NCBI GenBank assembly: GCA_030528145.1
Contig: JAUMZK010000001.1
Location: 299,770 to 363,769, forward strand
DNA: 64,000 nt
Direction: 5' to 3'
DNA from: Actinomycetaceae bacterium
Lineage (GTDB): Bacteria > Actinomycetota > Actinomycetes > Actinomycetales > Actinomycetaceae
Each line of letters opens with the position of its first letter. The first letter of the stretch is position 1. Below, in pieces: positions 27,301 through 36,486 of this stretch. A program made the position numbers and the translations under genes. The notes below the pieces were generated by a model. That model was not told where the DNA came from. It did no database searches and worked only from the letters and a program-made list of their open reading frames with translations.

Positions 27301-27916
27301 GAACCCGGCGCTCAATATCGATACCGTGGTCCATGAGTTCGACGAAATAGTTTTCTTTGCCGAAAATATCTTGAAACTCCCCCGCCGCTCGGTACGCTTC
27401 ATCAAACTGTCCCAACAGCAAGCGGCGCTGAACTTCCCCAGACGGGCACCCGGTGGTAGCAATAAGACCTTCGCTGTAACGACTTATGAGTTCACGGTCA
27501 ATGCGCGGCCACTTCCCCATTTGTCCATCAATAGAACCGTAGCTGCCAAGCCGAAACAAATTATGCATACCCTGAGTAGTGCGGGAAAGCAAAGTAAGGT
27601 GCGTGTAACTGCCGCGCGCAGACACATCCAAACCGGCGGCTTGCTGCGCTTCAGTGCCCCACTGTACGCGGGTCTTATCAAAACGCGAAGTCCCCGGCGT
27701 CACATAGGCTTCTAAGCCCACAATGGGTTTAATGTCCGCTTTTTTACACTCAGAATAGAATTCGTAAGCCCCAAACAAATAACCGTGGTCGGTAATAGCG
27801 ATAGCACTTTGCCCCAGCCGCTTCGCCTCAGCCACCAAATTTTTTACTTTTGCTGCCCCATCCAGCATCGAATAATCAGTGTGAACATGCAGGTGTACGA
27901 AATCCTCAGTGGCCAT
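24353..27916 (-). CDS. dnaE: DNA polymerase III alpha subunit (DnaE)
   Basis: The replicative polymerase, 1187 residues. An N-terminal PHP domain begins HLHVHTDYSMLDGAAK. The polymerase core has GPGRGSGAGSIVAYCLGI and the catalytic PDIDVDFDERRRGEV, and the C-terminal part has a helix-hairpin-helix region and an OB fold (VTISGLITGVQRRTTKTG). Length and order fit the DnaE1 type. It is the last gene of the long leftward cluster, 19 bases after rluD. TAGAAT lies exactly seven bases before the ATG, and no ribosome site is seen, so a leaderless internal promoter is likely. Confidence 0.96.
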   Translation of the reverse strand: MATEDFVHLHVHTDYSMLDGAAKVKNLVAEAKRLGQSAIAITDHGYLFGAYEFYSECKKADIKPIVGLEAYVTPGTSRFDKTRVQWGTEAQQAAGLDVSARGSYTHLTLLSRTTQGMHNLFRLGSYGSIDGQMGKWPRIDRELISRYSEGLIATTGCPSGEVQRRLLLGQFDEAYRAAGEFQDIFGKENYFVELMDHGIDIERRVRGDLLELSKKIGAPLLATNDSHYVRKEDQRFQDALLCINSGTRIDDEGRFKFDGADYYLRPAAEMRQLFRDVPEACDNTLLVAEMCDVSFRTTGEGANYMPEFPVPDGESMESWFVKEVERGANKRFPGGVPDAEREQIEYETGVITEMGFPGYFLVVADFINWAKDNGIRVGPGRGSGAGSIVAYCLGITDLNPLEHGLMFERFLNPERVSMPDIDVDFDERRRGEVIDYVSRKYGHEKVSQVITYGTIKTKQALKDSARILGKPFVVGEKLTKELPPTIMGKDISVSGIFNPEDPRYGEAKPFRDLIESDKPGSNDYWGFQDVVDMALGIEGLTRQWGVHACAVIMSSHRLTDIIPMMKRLQDGAIITQFDYPTCETLGLLKMDFLGLRNLTVISDAMENIVRNGKEEFVLENVPLDDKATYELLGRADTLGVFQLDGGGMRNLLRLMKPTCFADISAVGALYRPGPMGAGSHTNYALRKNGQQRIEPIHPELEEPLRDVLAETHGLIVYQEQVMKIAQVLAGFSLGQADILRKAMGKKKADVLAQQFEGFRAGMLQNGYSDDAITTLWEILVPFASYAFNKSHSAAYGLVSYWTAYLKANYPVEYMAALLTSTKGNKDKLALYLGECRHLGIKVLPPDVNDSVANFTPVGQAIRFGLAGIRNVGEPVVNGIIEAREERGRFTSFTDFLNKVPQQVCNKRTIDSLIKGGAFDDLGHTRRALQLRHEEAIDAVIDVKRNEAIGQFDLFAGALGDGAGNDFAVEIPDLPEWDRKDKLSFEREMLGLYVSDHPLAGHEAGLAKNADMAIAALKEDETRPDRSRVTISGLITGVQRRTTKTGNLWAIVTVEDLSGSIDCQFFPSTYQTVSERLQADAIVAVTGRLSRRDGGVEISAESMKLLELQMEADAPVGVTLQMNRCTRSLMQSLREVLVAHPGSSPMRLHLQQPGRTVVTQCPEDLWVTPDASLFAELKSLLGPNCLVN

Positions 27917-27929
27917 AGCGTCTATTCTA
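27917..27929 (-). promoter_or_regulatory. Candidate leaderless -10 element of dnaE
   Basis: In the 19-base gap between rluD and dnaE the leftward strand reads TAGAAT, seven bases, then ATG. The same TAGAAT-N7-ATG arrangement occurs before murF (41641-41653). It would give dnaE a transcript independent of the division cluster. Confidence 0.5.
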
Positions 27930-27935
27930 CAGTTG

Positions 27936-28850
27936 CTACAGTCGCAACACGTCCAGGGCGGCCACTAAGTCCGTGGGATAAGGCGCATGAAACACCATCT
28001 TTTCGCAGGTAACAGGGTGTTCAAACCCTAATTCTGCGGCGTGAAGCCACTGCCTGGTGAGCCCCAGTTTTTCCGCCATTTTTGGGTCTCCCCCATAGGT
28101 CGGGTCACCCACCAGTGGGTGCCCAATTGCTTGCATGTGAACGCGAATCTGATGGGTGCGACCGGTTTCTAAATGAACCTTCAACAAACTGGCACCGGGC
28201 ATTGCCTCTAAAGTGTCGTAATGCGTGCGCGCAAACTTGCCGCCCTCGACCACCCCCATTTTGAACTCTTTACCAGGGTGGCGCCCAATTGAAGCTTCGA
28301 TAGTTCCCGAGGACGGATCGGGATGACCTTGCACCAAGGCGTGATACACCTTGTCTACCCGGCGGTACCGAAACGCATTCTTCAAACGCGAGTAGGCGAC
28401 CTCGGACTTGGTAACCACCATCGCCCCCGAAGTGCCCACGTCCAGGCGGTGTACGATACCTTGCCGTTCCACCGGACCTGAAGTTGCGACCCTGCGACCA
28501 GCAGCAATGAGGGCGCCAATAACAGTTGGTCCTTCCCACCCTGGTCCCGTATGTGCCGCTACCCCCACGGGTTTGTTCACAACAACAATATCTTCGTCCT
28601 CGAAAATAATGTCCATACCCACAGGCGTAGGCTCAATACCCTGGGGGCGCGGCTGCGGCATATCAACCTGCAACAGTGCCGATTCTGTCAAACGATCCGA
28701 CTTTTTGCACGGAATACCATCGGCGAGGACGCCCCCACCGTCAATAATTTTTGCCACCGCTGAACGTGACAAGCCAGTCATACGCGTCAAGGCGGCATCG
28801 ACGCGCTCACCAACCAAGGCATCCGGGACTGGAAAAATGCGTTCAGGCAT
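27936..28850 (-). CDS. rluD: RluA-family 23S rRNA pseudouridine synthase (RluD-like)
   Basis: A 304-residue protein with an N-terminal S4 domain (about residues 13-75, SRSAVAKIIDGGGVLADG) and a RluA-type catalytic domain with HRLDVGTSGAMVV, whose Asp is the catalytic residue. It converts uridines of 23S rRNA to pseudouridine. The exact site (RluD type) is inferred from its place after lspA, the usual actinobacterial order. It overlaps lspA by 8 bases. Confidence 0.9.
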   Translation of the reverse strand: MPERIFPVPDALVGERVDAALTRMTGLSRSAVAKIIDGGGVLADGIPCKKSDRLTESALLQVDMPQPRPQGIEPTPVGMDIIFEDEDIVVVNKPVGVAAHTGPGWEGPTVIGALIAAGRRVATSGPVERQGIVHRLDVGTSGAMVVTKSEVAYSRLKNAFRYRRVDKVYHALVQGHPDPSSGTIEASIGRHPGKEFKMGVVEGGKFARTHYDTLEAMPGASLLKVHLETGRTHQIRVHMQAIGHPLVGDPTYGGDPKMAEKLGLTRQWLHAAELGFEHPVTCEKMVFHAPYPTDLVAALDVLRL

Positions 28851-29355
28851 TACTCGCCCCCATCAGGTCCGCCGGTTTCGTTGCTGTACCACGCCAAAAC
28901 AGCCAAAGCAGCATGAGGACGGACACCACGATGGCAATATCAGCTACATTTCCCACAAAATAGTTGTTGTAATTTAGGAAATCCACCACGTGACCGCGAC
29001 CAAACCCTGGTTCGCGAAACAGCCTGTCCAACAAATTACCGGCACCCCCACCGGCAAACAGCGCCAACGCCACCAACCAAACCACCGCACGCACCTGCGC
29101 TACCGCGTAAATCACGCCCCCAATAGCCGCGACTGCAAACACCGTGAACACCCACGTGTGACCTGCCAGAAAAAAGAACGCCGCCCCCGGATTATGAACC
29201 AATTCCAAAGAGAAAAAGTCACCCAGTAAACGCACCCTCGCTCCCCCCGAAAGGTGCGCCAAAGCCCACTGCTTAGACCACCAATCAACCCCAATAGTGA
29301 GGGCGGTTAGCACCAGCCACGCCCCCCAAGCGCCACGTCGGGAAAGAAAACTCAT
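28843..29355 (-). CDS. lspA: Lipoprotein signal peptidase (LspA)
   Basis: An aspartyl protease of the membrane that removes signal peptides from prolipoproteins. The 170 residues hold four TM segments, the motif NPGAAFF, and the two catalytic-Asp regions GGAGNLLDRLF and VVDFLNYN...NVADIAIV. The gene follows the wag31 terminator and overlaps rluD. Confidence 0.95.
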   Translation of the reverse strand: MSFLSRRGAWGAWLVLTALTIGVDWWSKQWALAHLSGGARVRLLGDFFSLELVHNPGAAFFFLAGHTWVFTVFAVAAIGGVIYAVAQVRAVVWLVALALFAGGGAGNLLDRLFREPGFGRGHVVDFLNYNNYFVGNVADIAIVVSVLMLLWLFWRGTATKPADLMGASNA

Positions 29356-29386
29356 GCTTTTACCCTAACAATTTGGGCTTTAAACG

Positions 29387-29416
29387 AAAAAACGCTGCGC
29401 GGCGCGCAGCGTTTTT
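29387..29416. terminator. Terminator downstream of wag31
   Basis: A near-perfect palindrome with stem AACGCTGCGC / GCGCAGCGTT, a 3-base loop, and A and T runs on the two sides. It lies 9 bases after the wag31 stop and ends the division-cluster transcript before lspA. Confidence 0.85.
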
Positions 29417-29425
29417 CACTACCAC

Positions 29426-30148
29426 TTAATCAACCTTGTTTTCCACAGTGTTAATGAGCTTGACCAGGTGGGACTTGATTTGCTTGCGGTATTCGTTCTC
29501 GAATACCTTCAGTTCCTCGATCTTGTGCTCTAGCATAGACCGTTCGCTGTTCAGCTGCTCGGTAACCCGATCCTTCTCTGCACGTGCCTCGCTGATAATG
29601 TGTTCAGACTTAGTGTGTGCCTCAGCCACGATCTCTTCGGACTTAGCTTTGCCCTCTTCGACAAATTCGTCGTGCAAACGGCGCGCCATCTCTAGCATAG
29701 AAGTAGCTGACTCCGATTCGTCGACCAGGGACTGTTCTTGCACAGCCTGCGCCTTAGTCTGCTCTAGTTCAGCATTCAGATTCTGCAATTGCGAATGCGC
29801 CTGACGCAATTCTTCATTGCTTTGCTGCAGTTGTCCGCGCAACCCTTCGCCCTCGGCACGCACCCGCGACAGTTCTTCTTGAAGACGCACCACCTGTTCC
29901 CCGGAATCCCCACTAGCCATGGATGCGGCACGGCGAGCCTCCTCAAGATCCGCCTTCAAACGCGCGTTCTCTTCACGCAACGCCGCGTCAGCTTCGCCAT
30001 CTGCGGGCGCGGCACCTTCTTGCAACGCAGTGATGGTAGCGACGACCTGGTCTAGGAACAGATCAACTTCGTCTTGGTCATAACCTTCCCGAAATTTAGT
30101 CGGGGTAAACGTCTTGTAATGGACGTCCTCCGCGGTAAGCAGAGCCAT
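29426..30148 (-). CDS. wag31: DivIVA-domain polar growth protein (Wag31/DivIVA)
   Basis: A 240-residue membrane-curvature-sensing coiled-coil protein that recruits cell-wall synthesis to poles and septa in actinobacteria. The N-terminal DivIVA domain includes MALLTAEDVHYKTFTPTKFR and DEVDLFLDQVV; a long coiled coil follows (about residues 60-230). It is shorter than the Streptomyces protein and close to the mycobacterial Wag31. GAGGTGAC precedes the ATG. A 154-base region separates it from yggT, so it may have its own promoter. Confidence 0.92.
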   Translation of the reverse strand: MALLTAEDVHYKTFTPTKFREGYDQDEVDLFLDQVVATITALQEGAAPADGEADAALREENARLKADLEEARRAASMASGDSGEQVVRLQEELSRVRAEGEGLRGQLQQSNEELRQAHSQLQNLNAELEQTKAQAVQEQSLVDESESATSMLEMARRLHDEFVEEGKAKSEEIVAEAHTKSEHIISEARAEKDRVTEQLNSERSMLEHKIEELKVFENEYRKQIKSHLVKLINTVENKVD

Positions 30149-30302
30149 ATTGTCACCTCAATCCGGTGTAGGCCAAGATGGCCTTCCTAATACTTGTTGT
30201 CTGGGCTAGATGCCAGGCGTTGCCTCCATCATACCCATATTTCTCACTGTTAACACCTTTCACAAAATTAACAACAAGAAATTTCCCCACGAAAATAAGT
30301 CC

Positions 30303-30587
30303 TTACACGAAATACAGAATCCTTATAAGGAAAGAGAGACCGAAAAAAAGCACCAAAAACCCCAGGTCAAGAGCCATAGGACCAAGGCGCAGCGGCGGAA
30401 TATACCGGTTCAAAAATCGCAATGGCGGATCAGTTAATGCGTATACCAAATTGAAAAGGAAAAGTAAAATTCCCCGAGGGCGCCAAGTGCGGGCAAACAA
30501 CCGAACCCAGTCCAACACGACACGCGCCAAAATAACCAGCGTGTAGACGCGTAAAACCAGAATCAAATAGTAAATAACTAAAGACAT
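30303..30587 (-). CDS. YggT-family membrane protein
   Basis: A 94-residue protein with two hydrophobic helices and the family segment ARVVLDWVRLFAR followed by YALTDPPLRFLNRYIPP. YggT proteins lie between sepF and divIVA in many Gram-positive genomes. Their role is unclear, with links to ion homeostasis and division. One base separates it from sepF. Confidence 0.9.
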   Translation of the reverse strand: MSLVIYYLILVLRVYTLVILARVVLDWVRLFARTWRPRGILLFLFNLVYALTDPPLRFLNRYIPPLRLGPMALDLGFLVLFFGLSFLIRILYFV

Positions 30588-30588
30588 A

Positions 30589-31047
30589 CTAGAAGTCTAG
30601 CGAACCCTTTCCACGCGATATTGTGCCGTCCTCGACAGCCACGTCATGCGGGGTCAACAAAAACACGCGAGTGGTCACGCGTTCGTAGTGTCCGCGTAAA
30701 CCTTCTACCAAGCCCGCCCCAAAATCGACCAAGCGCCGTGCTTCCTCTTCGCGCATATTCCCCAAGTTCATGATGACGGGAATACCACCACGGAACGCCT
30801 TCGCAATTTCGGGGGCATCCGCATAGGAGGTGGGGTGGAAAGTGACAATGCGTTGAAATTCGCCCGCTCCACCTTGTACTACCCGCGGAAACTCGGCTAC
30901 TGGCGAGGGCGATGAGAGCGAAAAGTCCGTGGTTTCCTCCGGTTCTTGCAGCTTGGGTTCTTCCCAAGAATCCATAAAATCTTCGTCCACCGGCTCAGGT
31001 TCCCGAAAGGCGAAGAAATCAAGAGTGCGATTTAATGCGCTTGCCAT
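30589..31047 (-). CDS. sepF: Cell division protein SepF
   Basis: A 152-residue membrane anchor for FtsZ in bacteria that lack FtsA. The N-terminal amphipathic start [14 protein letters not shown] is followed by an acidic linker and the SepF core ([19 protein letters not shown], then INLGNM-like [19 protein letters not shown]). The ATG at 31047 has GGAAGGA upstream and is preferred to 31062. Neither ftsA nor zipA is in the cluster, as in other actinobacteria. Confidence 0.93.
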   Translation of the reverse strand: MASALNRTLDFFAFREPEPVDEDFMDSWEEPKLQEPEETTDFSLSSPSPVAEFPRVVQGGAGEFQRIVTFHPTSYADAPEIAKAFRGGIPVIMNLGNMREEEARRLVDFGAGLVEGLRGHYERVTTRVFLLTPHDVAVEDGTISRGKGSLDF

Positions 31048-31100
31048 TGCAAGTCCTTCCATAGTGGGGTTCTATTTGCTCAGGCTACCAAAGCGCATGC

Positions 31101-31865
31101 CTACTTTTTGTCAATGATTCGGCGTGTTGGACCGATAATCCCCACAAACCGTCCAGTCTGTTTTTGTCTGCGGTAGCTGAAATACTTTGATGAAGTTTTG
31201 GTGCAAACGTTACTTTGAAATTGTATTTTCGCATGCACTTCCCGCAATTGTTCCCGGGCGGCGGCACCCAAATTAAGGGCGGGAGTCCCCCTCGCACTGA
31301 CTGCGCGCGCCTGCGGCGTGACAGAAACCAGCTGCGCTTGCAGCGAAAGCGGGACTTCGTAACACCTACCGCATATATGTGGTCCTATAGCCGCACTGAC
31401 CGGGACGTCCTCGATATCTTGCATAACCCGCACGGTTTTGGCAATAATTCGTTTTTCTAAACCTGCCCTGCCCGCGTGTACAGCAGCAACTACCCGTCCG
31501 CTGGCAGAAGCGAGCAAAATCGGCACACAGTCCGCCACCATCACGGCAGCGGCAGGTGGCGCTAGGGCGGAAATTTCGTTCGTGGTTTCGCTTTCCGAGG
31601 ACGAAAACTGCGCCGCGTCTATTACTAACGCATCGCCCTCGTAAACAAGGTCGCGACTATTCGCCACGTTTACCACATCCGAATGCGTTTGGTGCATCCA
31701 CAGCACTGGCGCGCCAAAGCGCGCTTGCAGAATCCGCCGGTTTTCCGCCACGGCATGCGGATCATCCCCCACATGGTCACCCAAATTAAAGTCGGAAAAG
31801 GCCGCTTTCGACACCCCGCCAAAACGGGTCGTAAAAGCGACCTTTGTGCCATTTAAACTGGGCAC
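31101..31865 (-). CDS. pgeF: PgeF / YfiH multicopper-oxidase-like protein (peptidoglycan editing factor)
   Basis: A 254-residue protein of the laccase-domain family beside ftsZ. The conserved metal-ligand motifs are HQTHSDVV, VADCVPILLA and AAVHAGRAGL. Members hydrolyse wrongly built peptidoglycan precursors or act on purine nucleosides. The start is a GTG that shares one base with the ftsZ TAG stop, so translation is coupled to ftsZ. Confidence 0.9.
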   Translation of the reverse strand: MPSLNGTKVAFTTRFGGVSKAAFSDFNLGDHVGDDPHAVAENRRILQARFGAPVLWMHQTHSDVVNVANSRDLVYEGDALVIDAAQFSSSESETTNEISALAPPAAAVMVADCVPILLASASGRVVAAVHAGRAGLEKRIIAKTVRVMQDIEDVPVSAAIGPHICGRCYEVPLSLQAQLVSVTPQARAVSARGTPALNLGAAAREQLREVHAKIQFQSNVCTKTSSKYFSYRRQKQTGRFVGIIGPTRRIIDKK

Positions 31866-33190
31866 TAGCGCAAGAACTCCGGAATGTCCAAGTCGTCGTC
31901 TTTACCAGAATCGTCGAATATGCGCGGCAACTCAAAATCGCTGGTAGGCGTCGGATCTGCACTAATGTAAGCGGGGACATCGCTTGCGGAAGCCGGGGTT
32001 TCTGCAAGCGGCGGCACTTCCATAGTCCCACGCGTCGGCGCTTGCAAAGGCGCCCGGTGTTGCGGACCTGCCTGCGGCAAAGTACCCAAAGTACGCACCG
32101 GCGGCACTTCAGTCTGCTGCGACTGGGCAACCGGGGTAACCGGAGTTACCGGCGCGGCGGGTGCCACGTGAGAAACTGGGACTGCTGCAGGTGCTGTCTG
32201 CTCGGATGCGAAAGTCGCCTCCGCCTTGTTTCGCACATTCAACTCTGGGTTATCAAAGCCCGCTGCAATAACAGTAACGCGCACCTCATCGCCAAAGGAC
32301 TCATCAATGGAAGCACCGAAAATAATGTTTGCTTCCTCGTGTGCGGCTTCGCGTACCAATTCTGCTGCCTTATGGATCTCAAATAGACCCATGTTAGAAC
32401 CACCCTGGAAGAACAGCAAAGCCCCGTGGGCGCCCTCGATAGAAGCCTCCAAAAGCGGACTGGCAATAGCCATTTCAGCAGCCTGAACAGCACGATCTTC
32501 GCCTGTGGCCGTGCCAATACCCATGAGCGCCGAACCGGCATCCTTCATAACCGACTTTACGTCGTTAAAATCCACGTTAATCAGACCGGCAGTGGTAATT
32601 AGATCTGTGATGCCCTGAACTCCGGAAAGCAACACGTTGTCAGCACTGCGGAATGCGTCTAACACAGAAATGTTCGGGTCGGAAATCTTCAATAAGCGGT
32701 CGTTTGGGATAACGATCAAAGTATCCACTTCGCCGCGCAAACGCTCAACCCCAGAATCAGCTTGCTTCGAGCGCATACGCCCCTCAAAGCTGAACGGACG
32801 CGTAACCACGCCCACTGTCAGAGCTCCTAGTTCGCGCGCTACGCGAGCCACCACCGGAGCGCCACCGGTACCGGTGCCACCGCCCTCGCCCGCAGTAACG
32901 AAAACCATGTCAGACCCTTCGAGGGCGCTGCGAATGTCTTCGACGTGATCCTCAGCTGATTTTTCACCGACACTGGGATCCGCACCCGCACCCAAACCAC
33001 GGGTTTCGTCACGACCAATATCTAATTTGACGTCGGCATCCGAGGTAAGCAAAGACTGCAAGTCCGTATTAATAGCGATAAATTCAACCCCAGCAAGGCC
33101 AGCTTCGATCATGCGGTTGACAGCGTTCACGCCGCCACCGCCAATACCCACAACCTTGATGGATGCCAGGTAGTTCTGTGGAGTTGCCAC
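31865..33190 (-). CDS. ftsZ: Cell division GTPase FtsZ
   Basis: A tubulin homologue that forms the Z ring. The 441 residues include the GTP-binding signature GGGTGTGG (103-110), the T7-loop region [20 protein letters not shown], a variable Pro/Thr-rich linker (about 320-415) and the C-terminal peptide [10 protein letters not shown] that contacts SepF and FtsW. GTG at 33190 with AAAGGA upstream fits the family start; the frame is open to 33223. A 7-bp hairpin lies in the leader. Confidence 0.97.
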   Translation of the reverse strand: MATPQNYLASIKVVGIGGGGVNAVNRMIEAGLAGVEFIAINTDLQSLLTSDADVKLDIGRDETRGLGAGADPSVGEKSAEDHVEDIRSALEGSDMVFVTAGEGGGTGTGGAPVVARVARELGALTVGVVTRPFSFEGRMRSKQADSGVERLRGEVDTLIVIPNDRLLKISDPNISVLDAFRSADNVLLSGVQGITDLITTAGLINVDFNDVKSVMKDAGSALMGIGTATGEDRAVQAAEMAIASPLLEASIEGAHGALLFFQGGSNMGLFEIHKAAELVREAAHEEANIIFGASIDESFGDEVRVTVIAAGFDNPELNVRNKAEATFASEQTAPAAVPVSHVAPAAPVTPVTPVAQSQQTEVPPVRTLGTLPQAGPQHRAPLQAPTRGTMEVPPLAETPASASDVPAYISADPTPTSDFELPRIFDDSGKDDDLDIPEFLR

Positions 33191-33211
33191 CTCGGTCCTT
33201 TCACTTCCAAC

Positions 33212-33230
33212 CTTCAACCTCAAGTTGAAG
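33212..33230 (-). promoter_or_regulatory. Hairpin in the ftsZ leader
   Basis: CTTCAAC and GTTGAAG form a perfect 7-bp stem with a 5-base loop, 21 bases upstream of the ftsZ start, in a 124-base gap that separates ftsQ and ftsZ in an otherwise tightly packed cluster. It may adjust ftsZ translation or mark an RNA-processing site. There is no T-run, so it is not a terminator. Confidence 0.4.
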
Positions 33231-33314
33231 TTGAATGTTATGTCATATTTCTGCTATGAGCAACAGTATTAGGTAAATGGCTTTTAGTTCGGAAAAATAT
33301 CGGCGTGTCTACAT

Positions 33315-34052
33315 TCACCTGGTAACTGGGCGCAACGGGTCCGTCAAATCATATTCTTTTGCCGGGCGAGTCAATAATAATGTTAGAGTTTTTGCTTTCA
33401 GATCCGTGGCATCGTCCCCTCCCCAAAGGATGCGCGCACCTTCCTTGGTAAACAAGTAAATATGGTCAAGATCCGCGCACTGATACTTCACAATGCGCCC
33501 TGCCACATCCGTTGGCAGCAACTTTTGAATCTCGCCAAGAGCCGGCGCGCACTTACGCACCAACGTGGAATTTGGTACCACAATTTCGGGCAATCCCTCA
33601 GGTTTAGCCGTCGAAGTAAAAACAATGCCCTGAGAATCCACAAATTTCACCGCGCTCCCCTGTGTCATTTTGCCAATAGGAGTGCGCATAGTCAGTGAAA
33701 TAGCCAAGCCGTGCAACGGACGCCGTGATACCTCGGCATTGCGAATACGAATGTCAGCACCCGTAATAGCCTGCGTCACCGTGGCCTTGCTTAGTGCGGG
33801 AAGAGGTTTACCAGCCAGCGGCGCCAAAGCCTGGCGCAACGTAGTTTCGCTCACGCCGTCTTTGATGCCCGAAAAACGCACGGCATCGATTTTTAGCCCA
33901 AATACTGAAGAAACAAACAGGATATAACACAAGCAGACTACCACCAGTACTGCCGCAAAACCGGTGGCATACACCGTCCTTTTGCGCCGCCTGATCAGTT
34001 GCTGTTTTTCCGCCAGGATTTCCTGCAAACGGTAACTAAGAACCTTGCGCAT
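33315..34052 (-). CDS. ftsQ: Cell division protein FtsQ
   Basis: A 245-residue bitopic divisome protein with one TM segment near residues 25-48 (YATGFAAVLVVVCLCYILFV), then a POTRA domain (KIDAVRFSGIKDGVSETTLR) and a beta domain. It links FtsL/FtsB to the septal synthase. Its ATG lies inside the end of murC (17-base overlap). Confidence 0.88.
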   Translation of the reverse strand: MRKVLSYRLQEILAEKQQLIRRRKRTVYATGFAAVLVVVCLCYILFVSSVFGLKIDAVRFSGIKDGVSETTLRQALAPLAGKPLPALSKATVTQAITGADIRIRNAEVSRRPLHGLAISLTMRTPIGKMTQGSAVKFVDSQGIVFTSTAKPEGLPEIVVPNSTLVRKCAPALGEIQKLLPTDVAGRIVKYQCADLDHIYLFTKEGARILWGGDDATDLKAKTLTLLLTRPAKEYDLTDPLRPVTR

Positions 34053-35379
34053 TTAACCGGTCCAAAATTTCCGTCGCCGCATTCGTAATGTCGCCGGCTC
34101 CCACAGTTATTACGAGGTCGCCCGCTTCCGCCATATCCGCCAGCATCTGTGCGCCCTCCGACAGCGACTGGCACAGACGTGCCCCCGGCAAATGCTGGGC
34201 AATAAGCGCAGAAGTAACACCCGGAACGGGATCTTCACGGGCGCCGAAAATGGGGGCTAAAACCACTTCGTCCGCCCCCCGCAAAGCCTTCGCGAAACGA
34301 TCCGCAAAATTCTGGGTGCGCGAATACAAGTGGGGTTGGAACATCACCAATATCCTCCCCGCCGTAACGCTGCGGGCTTGGTCTACCAACGCACCGACCT
34401 CGGTGGGATGATGCGCATAATCGTCCCGAACCGTAATACCGCGCACCTGACCGCGCAACTCAAAGCGCCGCCCAGTACCCACGAAAGCCTTTTGTGCAGC
34501 GCAAGCCCGTTCCAGCGGAAAACCAAGCGCCAACATAACCGCCACCACTCCCGTGGCATTCAGTAAGTTATGGTAGCCCGGAACCTGTAACCGCAAAGGT
34601 GCGCGTTCGCCCTCGTACACAACAAACGCAGCAGCATCTGCACCATCGCCTGCCACCACCAGTTTTACCGCACCATTTCGCCCATACGTGAGCACCCGCG
34701 CAGACCCAGACTGGGCCACCTTCGCTAAACGAGCCGCGCCTTCATCGTCCGCGCACACCACCAAAGTGCCGGTTACCAACCCCGCAAAGTCAGCAAAAGC
34801 CTGTTCAAAAGCTGCCAGCGAACCATAGTGGTCCAAATGGTCGGCTTCCACATTTGTTACGAGGGCGATTTTCGGCTGGTAGTTCAAAAACGAGCCGTCG
34901 GATTCGTCAGCCTCGGCAACAAATACCTCACCTTTACCCAGGTGGGCACCACTGCCCTTTCCGAGGACGCTGCCCCCAATAGCGTACGAAGGGTCAACCC
35001 CCAACTTCATCAGTGCGCTCGCGAGCATCGCCGAAGACGTGGTTTTCCCGTGCGCACCCGCCACCGCTATAAAATCCATGCCTGCCGCCGCAATAGCCAG
35101 AGCTTGGCTGCGGTGCAATACCGTTTGCCCCCGCACTCGGGCTTTCGCCAGTTCCGGGTTAGAAGGACGAATAGCCGAAGAAACAACTATAGTGGCGTCC
35201 TCGGGAAGGCGCGCGGCATCGTGGGGCGCATAAGCATCTATCCCCTGCTTCCTTAAAGCCTGCAATCGCGCGGAATCTTTGGCGTCTGAACCGCTGATTT
35301 GCAGCCCCCGACCGGTCAGGAGCTCTGCTACCACAGACATTCCCGCGCCGCCGATGCCAATGAAATGAAACTTTTTCAC
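34036..35379 (-). CDS. murC: UDP-N-acetylmuramate-L-alanine ligase (MurC)
   Basis: A cytoplasmic Mur ligase that adds L-Ala to UDP-MurNAc. The 447 residues show GIGGAGMSVVAELL at the N-terminus, the ATP loop GAHGKTTSSAML near residue 112, and the C-terminal DDYAHHPTEV. It starts with GTG and has GAAAGG upstream, 6 bases after murG. Confidence 0.96.
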   Translation of the reverse strand: MKKFHFIGIGGAGMSVVAELLTGRGLQISGSDAKDSARLQALRKQGIDAYAPHDAARLPEDATIVVSSAIRPSNPELAKARVRGQTVLHRSQALAIAAAGMDFIAVAGAHGKTTSSAMLASALMKLGVDPSYAIGGSVLGKGSGAHLGKGEVFVAEADESDGSFLNYQPKIALVTNVEADHLDHYGSLAAFEQAFADFAGLVTGTLVVCADDEGAARLAKVAQSGSARVLTYGRNGAVKLVVAGDGADAAAFVVYEGERAPLRLQVPGYHNLLNATGVVAVMLALGFPLERACAAQKAFVGTGRRFELRGQVRGITVRDDYAHHPTEVGALVDQARSVTAGRILVMFQPHLYSRTQNFADRFAKALRGADEVVLAPIFGAREDPVPGVTSALIAQHLPGARLCQSLSEGAQMLADMAEAGDLVITVGAGDITNAATEILDRLNAQGS

Positions 35380-35385
35380 TTTTTG

Positions 35386-36486
35386 CTACCTTTCAAACGG
35401 TTCGGGCGCCTTGAAATTTGCCACTTGGCGTACCAGGTTTGCCACGCGGACGGCGGCATCGGGTCGCGCTAAGACACGCGTACGAGTGGACATGTCCGAT
35501 AGTTTTTGTGGGTTCACCACCAGCGGAAACACGATGTCCCGCAACGTTTTGATGTCAAATTTATCGTTTGGGACCATATATGCGCCGCCTGCTTTGACCA
35601 CCGCAGCGGCGTTCAGCTTTTGTTCGCCATTGCCAATTGCCAATGGTACGTACACGGCGGGTAGGCACAAGGCGGTAATTTCGCTGACGGATCCCGCACC
35701 GGAACGCGACAGCACTAAGTCGGCGGCAGCGAAGGCATCTTCCATGTTCAAACAGTATTCGCGCACTTTGTATGTAGAAGTCGAAGATACCGTGACTTTA
35801 CCTTTACCTGCCAAGTGCAATATTTGAAAACCGCGCACTGCCCCCAGTGAGTCCACCACGGCCTCGTTGATTTTTTGGGCACCCAAACTGCCGCCAGTTA
35901 CCAGTAATACCGGCAGTTGGGGGTCGAGGTCGAACATAGCGCGCGCCCGTTGCTGCCGTTGCGCCCGGTCCACAGCTGTTGCCAGCTCTTCGATCTCTGG
36001 TCGAAGCGGCAATCCAGTTACTTCAGTAATTCCTTGGCGGGCTGCCAATTTCGTGTCAGCAAAAGTGAGGGCGATGGCTTTTGCCCACCTGGCACCCAGT
36101 TTATTCGCCAAACCTGGGCGCACGTTTTGTTCGTGTATAACAATGGGAACGCCCACTTTTTTGGCGGCCAAATAGGCGGGGGTGGCGACGAACCCGCCGA
36201 ACCCGACCACCACATTTATGCGCTTTTCCACTATCAGTTTTTCCACCGTGGAAACCGCCGCTACGAACTGCCGCGGAAAACGCACTGCGTCCATATTCGG
36301 GCGCCTTGGGGCGGGCACTTTCGGTATTTGGAAAAGAGGAATACCAGCTTGTGGCAATAATTCGTGCTCTAATCCCCCAGGAGTGGCCAAAGCAAATAGG
36401 TTTTCACCTGCGAGTTTCTTTCCCACTGCGATTAGCGGGTTCACATGCCCGGCGGTTCCTCCGCCAGCCAGCAGTACGTTAGTCAT
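35386..36486 (-). CDS. murG: UDP-GlcNAc:lipid I N-acetylglucosaminyltransferase (MurG)
   Basis: Converts lipid I to lipid II at the inner face of the membrane. The 366 residues include GGGTAGHVNPLIAVG, HEQNVRPGLANKLGA, VTGGSLGAQKINE and the donor-site region LVLSRSGAGSVSEITAL. It overlaps ftsW by 4 bases (ATGA). Confidence 0.97.
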   Translation of the reverse strand: MTNVLLAGGGTAGHVNPLIAVGKKLAGENLFALATPGGLEHELLPQAGIPLFQIPKVPAPRRPNMDAVRFPRQFVAAVSTVEKLIVEKRINVVVGFGGFVATPAYLAAKKVGVPIVIHEQNVRPGLANKLGARWAKAIALTFADTKLAARQGITEVTGLPLRPEIEELATAVDRAQRQQRARAMFDLDPQLPVLLVTGGSLGAQKINEAVVDSLGAVRGFQILHLAGKGKVTVSSTSTYKVREYCLNMEDAFAAADLVLSRSGAGSVSEITALCLPAVYVPLAIGNGEQKLNAAAVVKAGGAYMVPNDKFDIKTLRDIVFPLVVNPQKLSDMSTRTRVLARPDAAVRVANLVRQVANFKAPEPFER